Below the pieces are notes generated by a model that was not told the origin of the DNA, made no database searches, and saw only the letters and a list, made by a program, of their open reading frames with translations. A DNA stretch of 9,595 nt from Actinobacteria bacterium ADurb.Bin346 (lineage in GTDB: Bacteria; Actinomycetota; Humimicrobiia; Humimicrobiales; Humimicrobiaceae), in contig MWAX01000093.1 in assembly GCA_002068775.1 (NCBI GenBank), positions 1-9,595 on the forward strand. The letters run 5' to 3'. This document shows, piece by piece, positions 1 to 6,688 of this stretch (within the stretch, counting starts at the first letter, position 1; each line of letters begins with the position of its first letter). The position numbers were made by a program, and so were the translations under genes.

Positions 1-180
1 ATCATATATGCGTTTTATAGAATCCCTGCTGTCATATAAGCAGCTGAGCCCAAAAATCGTGCTTGTGGGAAGAATTGCAACACTTCCATCTGAAAGCCTG
101 CCGGCTGTCAGGTTTATTATTGTCTTGTTTACAAAACTGTCAAAGGACTCGCAGGGCCTTATCTTTAAAAGAATCTGCAT
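1..180 (-). CDS. Sua5/YrdC/TsaC-type threonylcarbamoyl-AMP synthase family protein, N-terminal part only
   Basis: The reverse strand from an ATG at 180-178 stays open for 60 codons to the window edge, so the C-terminal part is missing. Residues 32-45 read GSVAILPTSTIFGL, followed by residues 46-60 ending in IKRIYD. This matches the start of the YrdC fold, where a G-x-(I/V)-x-x-(F/L)-PT-x-T-x-(Y/F)-GL strand-loop precedes an 'A-V-x-x-I-(Y/F)-x-I-K' helix. Known family members use threonine, bicarbonate and ATP to make threonylcarbamoyl-AMP for the t6A37 modification of ANN-decoding tRNAs in the cytoplasm. The usual PTDT is PTST here. The first 30 residues are less typical. The gene starts 5 bases after the stop of the upstream membrane-protein gene, so the two are probably co-transcribed. 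An AGGTGA lies 12 bases before the ATG and an AGAAG closer, so ribosome binding is plausible but not strong. A YciO-type paralogue of unknown role is the main alternative. Confidence 0.72.
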   Translation of the reverse strand, partial: MQILLKIRPCESFDSFVNKTIINLTAGRLSDGSVAILPTSTIFGLSCLYDSRDSIKRIYD

Positions 181-185
181 TGCTT

Positions 186-551
186 CTAATCTTCACCTGC
201 ACTCATCTGCCACATTGCCTGTGCTTTTTTCCAGTGAATAATGAAAAGCGGGGCTGCAATGACTATAAGAAGCGCACCCCTGAAAATCCCTTTGAGGCCA
301 TTTATTTTTTCATTTGAGATCTGAAGCGCTATTTCATCATCTATGATCTTATCTATCTGCTCCCGGGACATATCTGAAAATTCGGGCCCGCTGTACGCGC
401 CAATCATGTTTGCCTTTGTCATGTAGGTCTGCGGTTTCACATAATTTATGGAGTTGTCAAAAGTGGTTACAATCCCGATTATAAAAAGAATTACAGCTAT
501 AAGGCACATTATATAAAAATATATTTCCCTTATGTAAACTTTTCTTGCCAT
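186..551 (-). CDS. Small two-helix membrane protein of unknown function
   Basis: This is a 121-residue protein that I do not firmly recognise. Residues about 10-30 (FYIMCLIAVILFIIGIVTTF) form one strongly hydrophobic helix. Residues about 90-107 (GALLIVIAAPLFIIHW) form a second. Between them is a polar loop of about 60 residues containing an acidic, predicted helical stretch (SREQIDKIIDDEIALQ). Lys/Arg residues occur before helix 1 and just after helix 2, which would put both ends in the cytoplasm and the loop outside; that topology is inferred. The layout resembles small membrane proteins of the DUF5671 kind, but this is an impression, not a match. The ATG at 551-549 has a good ribosome site, AGAAAGG, 6 bases upstream. 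The stop codon lies 5 bases before the Sua5/YrdC-type gene, suggesting an operon; no functional link to tRNA modification is implied. Confidence 0.75.
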   Translation of the reverse strand: MARKVYIREIYFYIMCLIAVILFIIGIVTTFDNSINYVKPQTYMTKANMIGAYSGPEFSDMSREQIDKIIDDEIALQISNEKINGLKGIFRGALLIVIAAPLFIIHWKKAQAMWQMSAGED

Positions 552-580
552 TTTTTTCCTTTCTTTTTTATTATTTTAAA

Positions 581-608
581 TTTGTTAATTCCGTATTTAT
601 TTTATAAT
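581..608 (+). promoter_or_regulatory. Possible sigma-70 promoter for the dCMP deaminase gene
   Basis: A perfect TATAAT at 603-608 has TTTGTT at 581-586, 16 bases upstream. It points towards the dCMP deaminase gene and would give a leader of about 80 bases. The whole 552-693 gap is extremely AT-rich, so chance matches are expected. The gap must also carry the promoter of the minus-strand membrane-protein gene, for which I see no convincing pair of boxes. Confidence 0.3.
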
Positions 609-693
609 ATTTTTCAATTTTTAAATAATATGGTTTAAAATATTAAGAAATGCCTTCAGGGCAGCAGCCTGTTATGAAAAGAAAGGTCATGAA

Positions 694-1203
694 ATGGCGG
701 ATAAACAAAAAAGAAGCGGTAAGAATATTTCTGCAGCAGCAAGTGAAAATAAAGAAATTCTGCAGAGGCCTTCGTGGGACGAATATTTCGGTGCCATTAC
801 AAAACAGGTTGCTACGAGGGCAACATGCCTCAGGCGAAAAGTAGGGGCGATCATTGTTAAAGATAAGCGCATTCTCACAACTGGCTATAACGGGGCTCCC
901 AGAGGAGTTAAGAACTGCCTGGAAAGGGGCATCTGCATGAGAGAAGAAATGGGTATTCCTTCAGGGCAGAGGCATGAATTCTGCAGGGGACTGCATGCAG
1001 AGCAAAATGCAATAATACAGGCAGCTTACCATGGGGTGAATATCCAGGATAGTGAATTGTACTGCACCACACAGCCATGTGTGCAATGTGCAAAAATGAT
1101 AATAAACAGCGGTATAAAAAAGATATACTATTTTACGGATTACCCTGATGAGCTTGCGCTTGAACTTTTAAATGAGGCGGGAATACAGCTAATAAAGCTT
1201 TGA
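694..1203 (+). CDS. comEB: dCMP deaminase (ComEB type)
   Basis: This cytoplasmic enzyme deaminates dCMP to dUMP, feeding thymidylate synthesis. The protein has 169 residues. The zinc-dependent cytidine/deoxycytidylate deaminase signature is complete: H101-A-E103 supplies one zinc ligand and the proton-shuttling glutamate, and P128-C129-V-Q-C132 supplies the two zinc cysteines. Other family marks are RPSWDEYF (25-32), RRKVGAIIV (47-55), GYNGAPRG (64-71) and a Cys/His-rich insert (C75, C81, H94, C97) typical of dCMP deaminases rather than cytidine deaminases. The ATG at 694 is preceded by GAAAGG with 7 bases spacing, so I accept this start. It leaves about 24 Lys/Ser/Ala-rich residues before the RPSWDEYF motif, where many homologues begin. 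The gene is divergent from the membrane-protein gene and convergent with glgC, whose stop codon is only 29 bases away. It has no evident link to glycogen metabolism. Confidence 0.93.
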   Translation: MADKQKRSGKNISAAASENKEILQRPSWDEYFGAITKQVATRATCLRRKVGAIIVKDKRILTTGYNGAPRGVKNCLERGICMREEMGIPSGQRHEFCRGLHAEQNAIIQAAYHGVNIQDSELYCTTQPCVQCAKMIINSGIKKIYYFTDYPDELALELLNEAGIQLIKL

Positions 1204-1215
1204 ATGTTTTTTCTC

Positions 1216-1250
1216 TGCCGGAACCTATATTTTTAGAACCGGTATTTTTT
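1216..1250 (+). terminator. Weak candidate rho-independent terminator after the dCMP deaminase gene
   Basis: TGCCGG (1216-1221) can pair with CCGGTA (1239-1244, with one G-T pair). Inside, CTA can pair with TAG around a TATTTT loop. Six T's follow at 1245-1250. The stem is short and interrupted. It overlaps the last codons and stop of the convergent glgC gene. In the opposite direction no T-run follows, so it would not serve glgC as a classical terminator. Confidence 0.35.
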
Positions 1251-2498
1251 GGGTATTATCGTTACCCCATTTCTTGAAATTGTAAAACCTCTTCTGATAT
1301 CAATATCTTTGTCAATGCCAACTGAAGTGTTGTCAGGCACTATTATTTCCCGGTCGATAATGGATTTTCGTATAATAGTATTGCTGCCGATGGTATTATT
1401 TCCCATTATTATGGAGTCGGAAATGTTTGCGCCCTGGCGCACTTCGACATTATAAGACAGTATGGAGCTTTCAATTACTGCATTGTTAATTATGCAGCCA
1501 TTTGACACAAGTGAATCATTGACCACAGAATCATTAAGGTACTTTGCAGGCTGAAGTGATTCAGACCTCGTAAAAATCTCCCATCTCGGGTTATAAAGAT
1601 TTATAAGCGGACTCTTGCCTATAAGGTCCATATTTGCATTATAGAATTCATCAAGGTCGCCGATATCTCTCCAGTAAGCCTTTTCTTTGTGACCCGCCCC
1701 TATTATGGTGTTTTCATCGAAATTGTAAACATATATAGCGCGGCCTCTTTTCAGCATTGCAGGTATCACGTCAAACCCGAAATCATGAGAAGAGTAGCTG
1801 TCAGGGTCTGAGGCAATCAGCGCCTTGTCTTTTGAAGTTTTCTTATGCTGGTCAATAACAAGTTCCTCAATGAGGGCTTGAAGATTAAATGAATAATTGC
1901 CCATTGAGGCAAGGCAGTACTTGCTGTTTGAAGGCATTGGAGTGGGATTTTTCGGCTTTTCCTCAAAACCGGTAAGCTTCCAGTTTTTATCAACTACAAG
2001 CACCCCGTATTTGCCTGAAGCCAGCGATACTGGTACCGGAAGAGCAGAGATTGTAAGGCTTGCATTATTTGCAAGGTGGAAGTCGTTCATCAGGGATATG
2101 TCCATGAGATAAACATGGTCACCCCCGAGTATATTTACAATGTCGGGTTTTGCATCCCAGGCATAATTTTTGTTCTTGTTTAATGCGTCTGCAGTACCTG
2201 TGTACCATCCGCTTCCCAGGCCTTCCTTTGCGGGCAGCAGCCTTATCATGCTGTACCTTCCGGTCCCAAAAATTGGACCCCAGCCCTCAAGTATATGCTG
2301 CTCAAGTGATCTTGGCTCATACTGTGTCAGCACATAAATCTTTCTTATCCGGGAATGAATCAGATTGCTCAGCACAAAATCAATGACCCTGTAATTGCCT
2401 CCAAAAGGCAGCGCCGGCTTGACCCGGTCCCTTGTGAGCGGATAAAGCCTTTTTCCTACTCCACCTCCGAGAACGAAAGCTACAACTTCTATCCTCAT
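1233..2498 (-). CDS. glgC: Glucose-1-phosphate adenylyltransferase (ADP-glucose pyrophosphorylase)
   Basis: The enzyme makes ADP-glucose and pyrophosphate from ATP and glucose-1-phosphate, the committed and usually allosterically controlled step of bacterial glycogen synthesis. At 421 residues it matches the normal length. The nucleotidyltransferase domain opens with the G-rich loop LGGGVGKRLYPLT (10-22) and KPALPFGGNYRVIDF (27-41). Then come WYTGTADAL (98-106), GGDHVYLMD (125-133) with the catalytic/metal aspartate, FEEKP (178-182) whose lysine contacts glucose-1-phosphate in known homologues, HDFGFDVIP (238-246) and YWRDIG (275-280). The C-terminal part, from about 320, is a run of hexapeptide-like turns typical of the left-handed beta-helix domain. 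I place the start at the ATG 2498-2496: it has AAAAGGA 9 bases upstream and puts the G-loop at the usual position. An in-frame ATG at 2558 would add 20 residues encoded by the leader hairpin and is unlikely. The gene lies last in the malQ direction, 150 bases after malQ, with its own leader signals. Confidence 0.97.
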   Translation of the reverse strand: MRIEVVAFVLGGGVGKRLYPLTRDRVKPALPFGGNYRVIDFVLSNLIHSRIRKIYVLTQYEPRSLEQHILEGWGPIFGTGRYSMIRLLPAKEGLGSGWYTGTADALNKNKNYAWDAKPDIVNILGGDHVYLMDISLMNDFHLANNASLTISALPVPVSLASGKYGVLVVDKNWKLTGFEEKPKNPTPMPSNSKYCLASMGNYSFNLQALIEELVIDQHKKTSKDKALIASDPDSYSSHDFGFDVIPAMLKRGRAIYVYNFDENTIIGAGHKEKAYWRDIGDLDEFYNANMDLIGKSPLINLYNPRWEIFTRSESLQPAKYLNDSVVNDSLVSNGCIINNAVIESSILSYNVEVRQGANISDSIIMGNNTIGSNTIIRKSIIDREIIVPDNTSVGIDKDIDIRRGFTISRNGVTIIPKKYRF

Positions 2499-2525
2499 AA
2501 AGTAAAGTCCTTTTCTGTTGTTTGA

Positions 2526-2590
2526 GGCTGCATTGCAATGCCGTGACTGCATTGCCAATGCTGAGACTGCAAAAAACTTTTTATGACTGC
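2526..2590. repeat. Four G(A/G)CTGC repeats spaced 19-20 bases in the glgC leader
   Basis: On the plus strand GGCTGC occurs at 2526-2531, and GACTGC occurs at 2545-2550, 2565-2570 and 2585-2590. The start-to-start steps are 19, 20 and 20 bases, close to two helical turns of DNA. Units 1 and 3 share TGAGRCTGC and units 2 and 4 share TGACTGC. Read in the glgC direction the motif is GCAGTC (last copy GCAGCC). All copies lie between the candidate -10 box and the glgC ribosome site. Such phasing is what side-by-side protein binding on one DNA face would give; no regulator is identified. Confidence 0.5.
2530..2561 (-). promoter_or_regulatory. Strong hairpin in the glgC leader
   Basis: GCATTGCAATGC (2530-2541) is a perfect 12-base palindrome. 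GCATTGCCAATGC (2549-2561) is the same palindrome with one extra C. The two arms can pair along all 12 bases, leaving a single bulged base and a 7-base loop (2542-2548). In the glgC transcript the hairpin ends about 31 bases before the start codon and 15 bases before the AAAAGGA ribosome site, so it would leave that site open. No T-run follows on either strand, so it is not a classical terminator. It could stabilise or mark a processing site in the mRNA, or act as a DNA operator. Confidence 0.6.
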
Positions 2591-2598
2591 TTTCTTTT

Positions 2599-2604
2599 AT
2601 TATA
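2599..2604 (-). promoter_or_regulatory. Candidate -10 box for glgC
   Basis: On the minus strand a perfect TATAAT lies at 2604-2599, about 100 bases before the glgC start, in the gap after malQ. I find no good -35 box at 16-18 bases: the nearest is TTGTGG with a 21-base spacer. The promoter is therefore uncertain. If real, the leader would begin near 2592 and contain all the GCAGTC repeats and the hairpin. Confidence 0.35.
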
Positions 2605-2648
2605 CAATTATTTTGTGCTTAGTATCCACAATTAATTAAAACGGGTTC

Positions 2649-4229
2649 TTACCTCAATTGAGCCCTGCCATACTCAACTGTTATTTTCAGGATTTTTGCT
2701 GCAAGGCTGTCTGAAAACATTTCCCCGTCTGTCTGCCATTTCCAGTTTTGGCTGGTTGTCCCGGGATGGTTCATCCGGGCTCTGCTGTCAAGGCCCATAA
2801 AATCCTGCATTGGTATTATTGATAATTTTGCTTCAGAAGACATAGCTATTTCAATGAAGACATCGCTTATCAGGTCAGGAGAAACCGGGCCTGAAATAAA
2901 ATCAGAAATATTTCTCTTTTCATCATCGCTGGCCTCATCTTCAAACCAGCCCCTCGAAGTGTTGTTGTCATGTGTGCCCGTATACAGGACATTTTCCGGC
3001 CCGATGTTGCCGGGCAGGCTGTCTGAATGCGGGTAATCGCTGCCAAATGCAAACTGAAGGACTTTTATCCCCGGAAAATCAAAATATTTCATGGCATTTT
3101 CAACATCTTCTGTAATTACTCCAAGGTTTTCAGCAATAACCGGGATATCCCCGAATTTTTCTTTAAGGGTGCCAAAGAATTCATACGGATATGCCTTTAC
3201 CCATTTGCCGTTTACAGCTGTTCTGCATGATGAAGGTACCTCCCAGTAAGCAATAAAACCTCTGAAGTGGTCGATTCTTACTATATCGAGCATTGCAAAA
3301 TTATGCTCCATTCTTTTTATCCACCATGAAAACCCGCTGTTTTTAAGGGCATCCCAATTGTAAACAGGATTTTTCCAGAGCTGGCCTGTGCTGCTGAAAT
3401 AATCCGGCGGCACCCCTGCAAGGAAAGCAGGCATTCCTTTTTTATCCAGTTTGAATATTTCAGGAAATGCCCATACATCAGCGCTGTTATGGTCAATATA
3501 GATTGGAAGATCGCCAATGATTTTCAATAAGTTATCATTTGCATATTTTTTTAGCTGATTCCACTGGCTGTGAAAAATATACTGCAGAAATCTTTCCTTA
3601 CTGATCTCAATTTTGAGTTTATTTGCAAGGCATTCAGTTTCCTTCTGCAAATTAATGCTTATCTGTTGTGTCCATTTTATCCATGAGCCGGCGCCGGTCT
3701 TTTGGCGAAAATAATCGTAAAAAGCTTTAAAGCGGGAGTGGTTATTCAGCCAGCTGCTGTTTTTATCAACAAAATCTTCAAAGCCACTCCGGGCTCCGGA
3801 TGGTTTTTTAATAAAATTTTCAAAGGCTCTTTCAAAAAGGAAATCTTTGAGAGCTGAGGCTTTTTTATAATCCGCATATACATATTTATTTTTTTGCCGG
3901 TCAGAACTTCCAGTTTCAAATTTTTTTAAGGCTTTGCTTTGCCCCGAGTCTTCAAAATCCTTTTTGTTTAAAAATCCGTCCGCATATAATTTTATCGGAC
4001 TTATAAGCAGCGTATTTGATCCGAAAGCTGAATATGATGCATAAGGGGAGAATTTTTTCTGTGAGCTGACAGGATTTAAGGGAAGAATCTGCCAGAAAGA
4101 CTGCCCGGCTTTTTTTAAAAAATCTATAAAGGCATACGCTTCAGGGCCCATATCGCCAGTCCCGAAAAGGGATGGCAGAGATGTAACATGCAAAAGTATT
4201 CCCGACGCTCTTTTATTAAGCACTGTCAT
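2649..4229 (-). CDS. malQ: 4-alpha-glucanotransferase (amylomaltase, GH77)
   Basis: This cytoplasmic enzyme transfers alpha-1,4-glucan segments between maltodextrins and releases glucose, linking short oligosaccharides to the glycogen pool. The protein has 526 residues, the usual length for the short (Thermus-like) form. It begins with RASGILLHVTSLPS (7-20). GDLPIYIDHNSADVW (239-253) and the substrate-loop region AGVPPDYFSSTGQLW (271-285) follow. RIDHFRG (318-324) carries the nucleophile D320, AENLG (366-370) the acid/base E367, and YTGTHDN (416-422) the stabilising D421. The spacing between these three fits Thermus amylomaltase. NWKWQ (495-499) near the end is also typical. The ATG at 4229 is 6 bases after the stop of the GH57 gene. 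A GTG two codons later has AGAAG at better spacing and would start directly at LNKRASG, so the true start may be 4223. No terminator is visible after its stop. Confidence 0.96.
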   Translation of the reverse strand: MTVLNKRASGILLHVTSLPSLFGTGDMGPEAYAFIDFLKKAGQSFWQILPLNPVSSQKKFSPYASYSAFGSNTLLISPIKLYADGFLNKKDFEDSGQSKALKKFETGSSDRQKNKYVYADYKKASALKDFLFERAFENFIKKPSGARSGFEDFVDKNSSWLNNHSRFKAFYDYFRQKTGAGSWIKWTQQISINLQKETECLANKLKIEISKERFLQYIFHSQWNQLKKYANDNLLKIIGDLPIYIDHNSADVWAFPEIFKLDKKGMPAFLAGVPPDYFSSTGQLWKNPVYNWDALKNSGFSWWIKRMEHNFAMLDIVRIDHFRGFIAYWEVPSSCRTAVNGKWVKAYPYEFFGTLKEKFGDIPVIAENLGVITEDVENAMKYFDFPGIKVLQFAFGSDYPHSDSLPGNIGPENVLYTGTHDNNTSRGWFEDEASDDEKRNISDFISGPVSPDLISDVFIEIAMSSEAKLSIIPMQDFMGLDSRARMNHPGTTSQNWKWQTDGEMFSDSLAAKILKITVEYGRAQLR

Positions 4230-4235
4230 CTTCTG

Positions 4236-6686
4236 TTAATTTTTGTATTGTAAATTAAGGTAATAAAGCAGCCGGTTTAAATGATCTTCAGGTATGTCTT
4301 TTTTTAAATCCTGTTTCTGAATGCCTGCATCAGCCATTGCCGGAGCAGTGGTGTGGAAAAATTTCTCTGTACTTTTAAGCGTATTAAAAATTATTTTCCT
4401 TGTACGCCAGAGATTCAACGGTATTTTTATCTTATCCATGATTTCAATTAAGAATATCATCTGTTTTAAAATCTCCGTGTTTTTAAAATCCCGGACAAGC
4501 TCAGATGCCAGTTTTTCAAGTTTTGCGCCTGCTGCAAAATCAAGGCCTGCGCCTGCTCTATGTCCATTATCCAATATTTCCAGCAAAGAAATTATTTCAG
4601 CAGACTCAAAGATAAGAGGTAAAGTTCCGGAGAACAAATATTTAAAAATTTCTTTATCAGCAGACTCTGCTGTTTTTGTACAGCATGCTTTCTTCAGCGC
4701 TGAAGCAGCCATTAAGATTTTCTCAAAGTAAGGGGTGAGCATTTTTTCCTGTATTTTTGCCTGGAAATCATAGCTGTAATCACTCAGCTTATATACAATG
4801 GGGTTTTTTTCAGGAGCCATGTTTTTTCCGGGTCTTTCTGTAATGATCTTAACTTCAGCAGAGCTGATATCATATATGCCGTTCTGCATATTTATTGATG
4901 CCTCAAATTTTATATTTTTTTTAGCAGTCAGGTTTTTAAAGCCTATAATTGAACTGCCGGAAACAGATAAGCAGTCCCTGGCGGATTTACGCCTGAAAAT
5001 GATTTCTTCTGCTGCAAAACTGTAAATACTGATTTTAACCGGCGGACGCTCCTTTTCCTTTTCTTTTTCAAAGAGCAATTTAAAAGCAAGCATACCGCAA
5101 GCCTTTTCTTCATTAAAGGAAGCCGCGCTGGCATATTTTAAATAAATGTCCTCTCCATTTCCCATATCCTTTTTATTGCTTCTGGCGCGGCGCAGTATGG
5201 AAAGAAAAACCGGCTCAATGCTTTCACCGGAGATGTCTTCAAGCAGGCCAATTGTCCTTGATGCATACCTTAAAACCTGCAATGTTTCTGGCCCTGAAAT
5301 ATCATCAAAAAACCAGCCGTCACTTGACTGCATCAGCATGCTGTTTCTGTATGCTTCCAGCAGGCCAAGAATAATACCGGCACCCGCGGCGGTGGCTTCC
5401 TTATCCCGGTTTTTAAGCGCAGGCGCAATGTGTTTATTGTATTTTGAAAGGATATCGGTTCCCAGGTCAGTGTCATTCAGGAAATTAAAATAGGACTCAA
5501 GAACTGCAGCAGCATTTTCATTTACTGCTGATGCTGTATTTTGTCCTGAACCGCCAGCTTTTTCTGTAAAACCTAGTTTGCTGTTAAATATACTGCTGTT
5601 TTTATCTTCAAGCCAGTTTATGGCATCTCTTAAAGGTTTTCGCCATTTCTGGTTCCATTTGCAGGAAGGCCTTTTTTCTCCTGTATTGCAGCCACAATCG
5701 TTTTTCCACCTGTCAATTCCGTGACTGCAGCTCCAAGATGAGTTTTCAATTATTTTTACCTCATAGACTGGAGGATATTTTTCGAGATACTGGCCAAAGA
5801 CAGTCAGTTTGCAGTTATCTTTTGATTCCATATTTTTTAGGCAGTATGCAAGCGCCATTTCTCCAAACCTGTGATGGTGCCCGTAAGTCTCCCCGTCGCT
5901 TGCAATGCTTATTATTTCGGGCAGTTCCTGGCCTGTTTTCGGCAGTCCGGTTATTTTTGCAGCAAATGCTTCGCCATTGTCAAGCAGATTTCCAAACGCA
6001 ACCATATTGGAAAGGACATCATCATAAAAAAATATCGTGATCACTTTTCCGCCTGCCAGCCTGCATAGATATGGCATCCTGGTATTTATTTTGCCGCCCG
6101 AAACATCAGCCCACGCGCCTCTGGCTGAAATTTTTCTTATGCTGTGCGCCTGATGCGGTGAAAGGATTGTAAATTTAATGCCGCAGTCTGCAAGTATTTC
6201 AAGCGTATAGGAGTCTACTGCTGTCTCGGAAAGCCACATCCCTTCGGGCTGTCTTTTAAAATTTGCAGTGAAATCACTGATTGCCCACTTTACCTGTATG
6301 AATCTGTCTGTTGCCGGAGCAAGTGGCATTATTATATGATTGTAGATCTGTGCAATGGCGCAGCCATGCCCGGAAAACCTTTTCATACCTGATGAATCGG
6401 CTTCAATGATTGAATCATATGTATCCCTGTCATAATTTTTTATCCACGAGAGAAGCGATGGGCCAAAATTAAAGCTCATCCTCGAATAATTATTAAAGAT
6501 TTCAGCAATTTTTCCACTGGCATTCAGTATATTAGCTCCGGTATTGACCATATAGCATTCAGCATTTATTTTTTCATTCCAGTCGTGATAGGGAAATGCT
6601 CCGGTCTGGATATCTATGGCGTTAAGCCAGGGGTTTTCACGTGAAGGCTGATAAAAATGACCATGAATACAGAGATATCTTTCCAA
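4236..6686 (-). CDS. GH57 family glycosidase-like protein with C-terminal DUF3536
   Basis: This 816-residue protein belongs to the group often labelled alpha-amylase/alpha-mannosidase (COG1449). Its substrate is not settled by sequence. The GH57 barrel is in residues 1-300: HGHFYQPSREN (8-18) is conserved region 1, GHGCAIAQIYNH (106-117) region 2, EGMWLSETAVD (148-158) carries the probable nucleophile E154, and SDGETYGHHH (263-272) carries the probable acid/base D264. SSWSCSHGIDRW and CGC (317-333) form a cysteine cluster that I recall as typical of this subfamily. A Gly/Ser/Asn-rich linker (about 376-395) leads to DUF3536, marked by GWFFDDISGPETLQVLRY (457-474) and NGEDIYLKY (510-518). The start codon is TTG, read as Met; the motif at residue 8 leaves no room for a later start. 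GAAAGGA inside the end of glgB is the ribosome site, and glgB stops 2 bases upstream, so translation is probably coupled. No signal peptide is seen. Context suggests cytoplasmic alpha-glucan cleavage or transfer. Confidence 0.9.
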   Translation of the reverse strand: MERYLCIHGHFYQPSRENPWLNAIDIQTGAFPYHDWNEKINAECYMVNTGANILNASGKIAEIFNNYSRMSFNFGPSLLSWIKNYDRDTYDSIIEADSSGMKRFSGHGCAIAQIYNHIIMPLAPATDRFIQVKWAISDFTANFKRQPEGMWLSETAVDSYTLEILADCGIKFTILSPHQAHSIRKISARGAWADVSGGKINTRMPYLCRLAGGKVITIFFYDDVLSNMVAFGNLLDNGEAFAAKITGLPKTGQELPEIISIASDGETYGHHHRFGEMALAYCLKNMESKDNCKLTVFGQYLEKYPPVYEVKIIENSSWSCSHGIDRWKNDCGCNTGEKRPSCKWNQKWRKPLRDAINWLEDKNSSIFNSKLGFTEKAGGSGQNTASAVNENAAAVLESYFNFLNDTDLGTDILSKYNKHIAPALKNRDKEATAAGAGIILGLLEAYRNSMLMQSSDGWFFDDISGPETLQVLRYASRTIGLLEDISGESIEPVFLSILRRARSNKKDMGNGEDIYLKYASAASFNEEKACGMLAFKLLFEKEKEKERPPVKISIYSFAAEEIIFRRKSARDCLSVSGSSIIGFKNLTAKKNIKFEASINMQNGIYDISSAEVKIITERPGKNMAPEKNPIVYKLSDYSYDFQAKIQEKMLTPYFEKILMAASALKKACCTKTAESADKEIFKYLFSGTLPLIFESAEIISLLEILDNGHRAGAGLDFAAGAKLEKLASELVRDFKNTEILKQMIFLIEIMDKIKIPLNLWRTRKIIFNTLKSTEKFFHTTAPAMADAGIQKQDLKKDIPEDHLNRLLYYLNLQYKN

Positions 6687-6688
6687 AT

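Noticed and set aside
63..317. Plus-strand open frame of 84 codons
   Set aside because: It is antisense to the YrdC-type and membrane-protein genes, has a low-complexity Cys/Leu/Phe-rich product and no family resemblance.
657..671. CAGG-GCAGCAG-CCTG hairpin before the dCMP deaminase ribosome site
   Set aside because: The stem is only 4 bp and cannot be extended, so it is likely chance.
1251..1267. GGGTA/TACCC hairpin as a glgC terminator
   Set aside because: It lies inside the glgC coding sequence and on the minus strand is followed by A's rather than T's.
2499..2558. In-frame ATG at 2558 that would lengthen GlgC by 20 residues
   Set aside because: The added residues are encoded by the leader hairpin and repeats, are unlike GlgC N-termini, and the ATG at 2498 has a proper ribosome site and puts the G-loop in the usual place.
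4321..4731. Plus-strand open frame of 136 codons inside the GH57 gene
   Set aside because: The antisense product follows from the codon bias of the GH57 gene; no ribosome site or recognisable domain is visible.
5146..5493. Plus-strand open frame of 115 codons inside the GH57 gene
   Set aside because: It is antisense to a conserved DUF3536 segment and Ser-rich without recognisable features.
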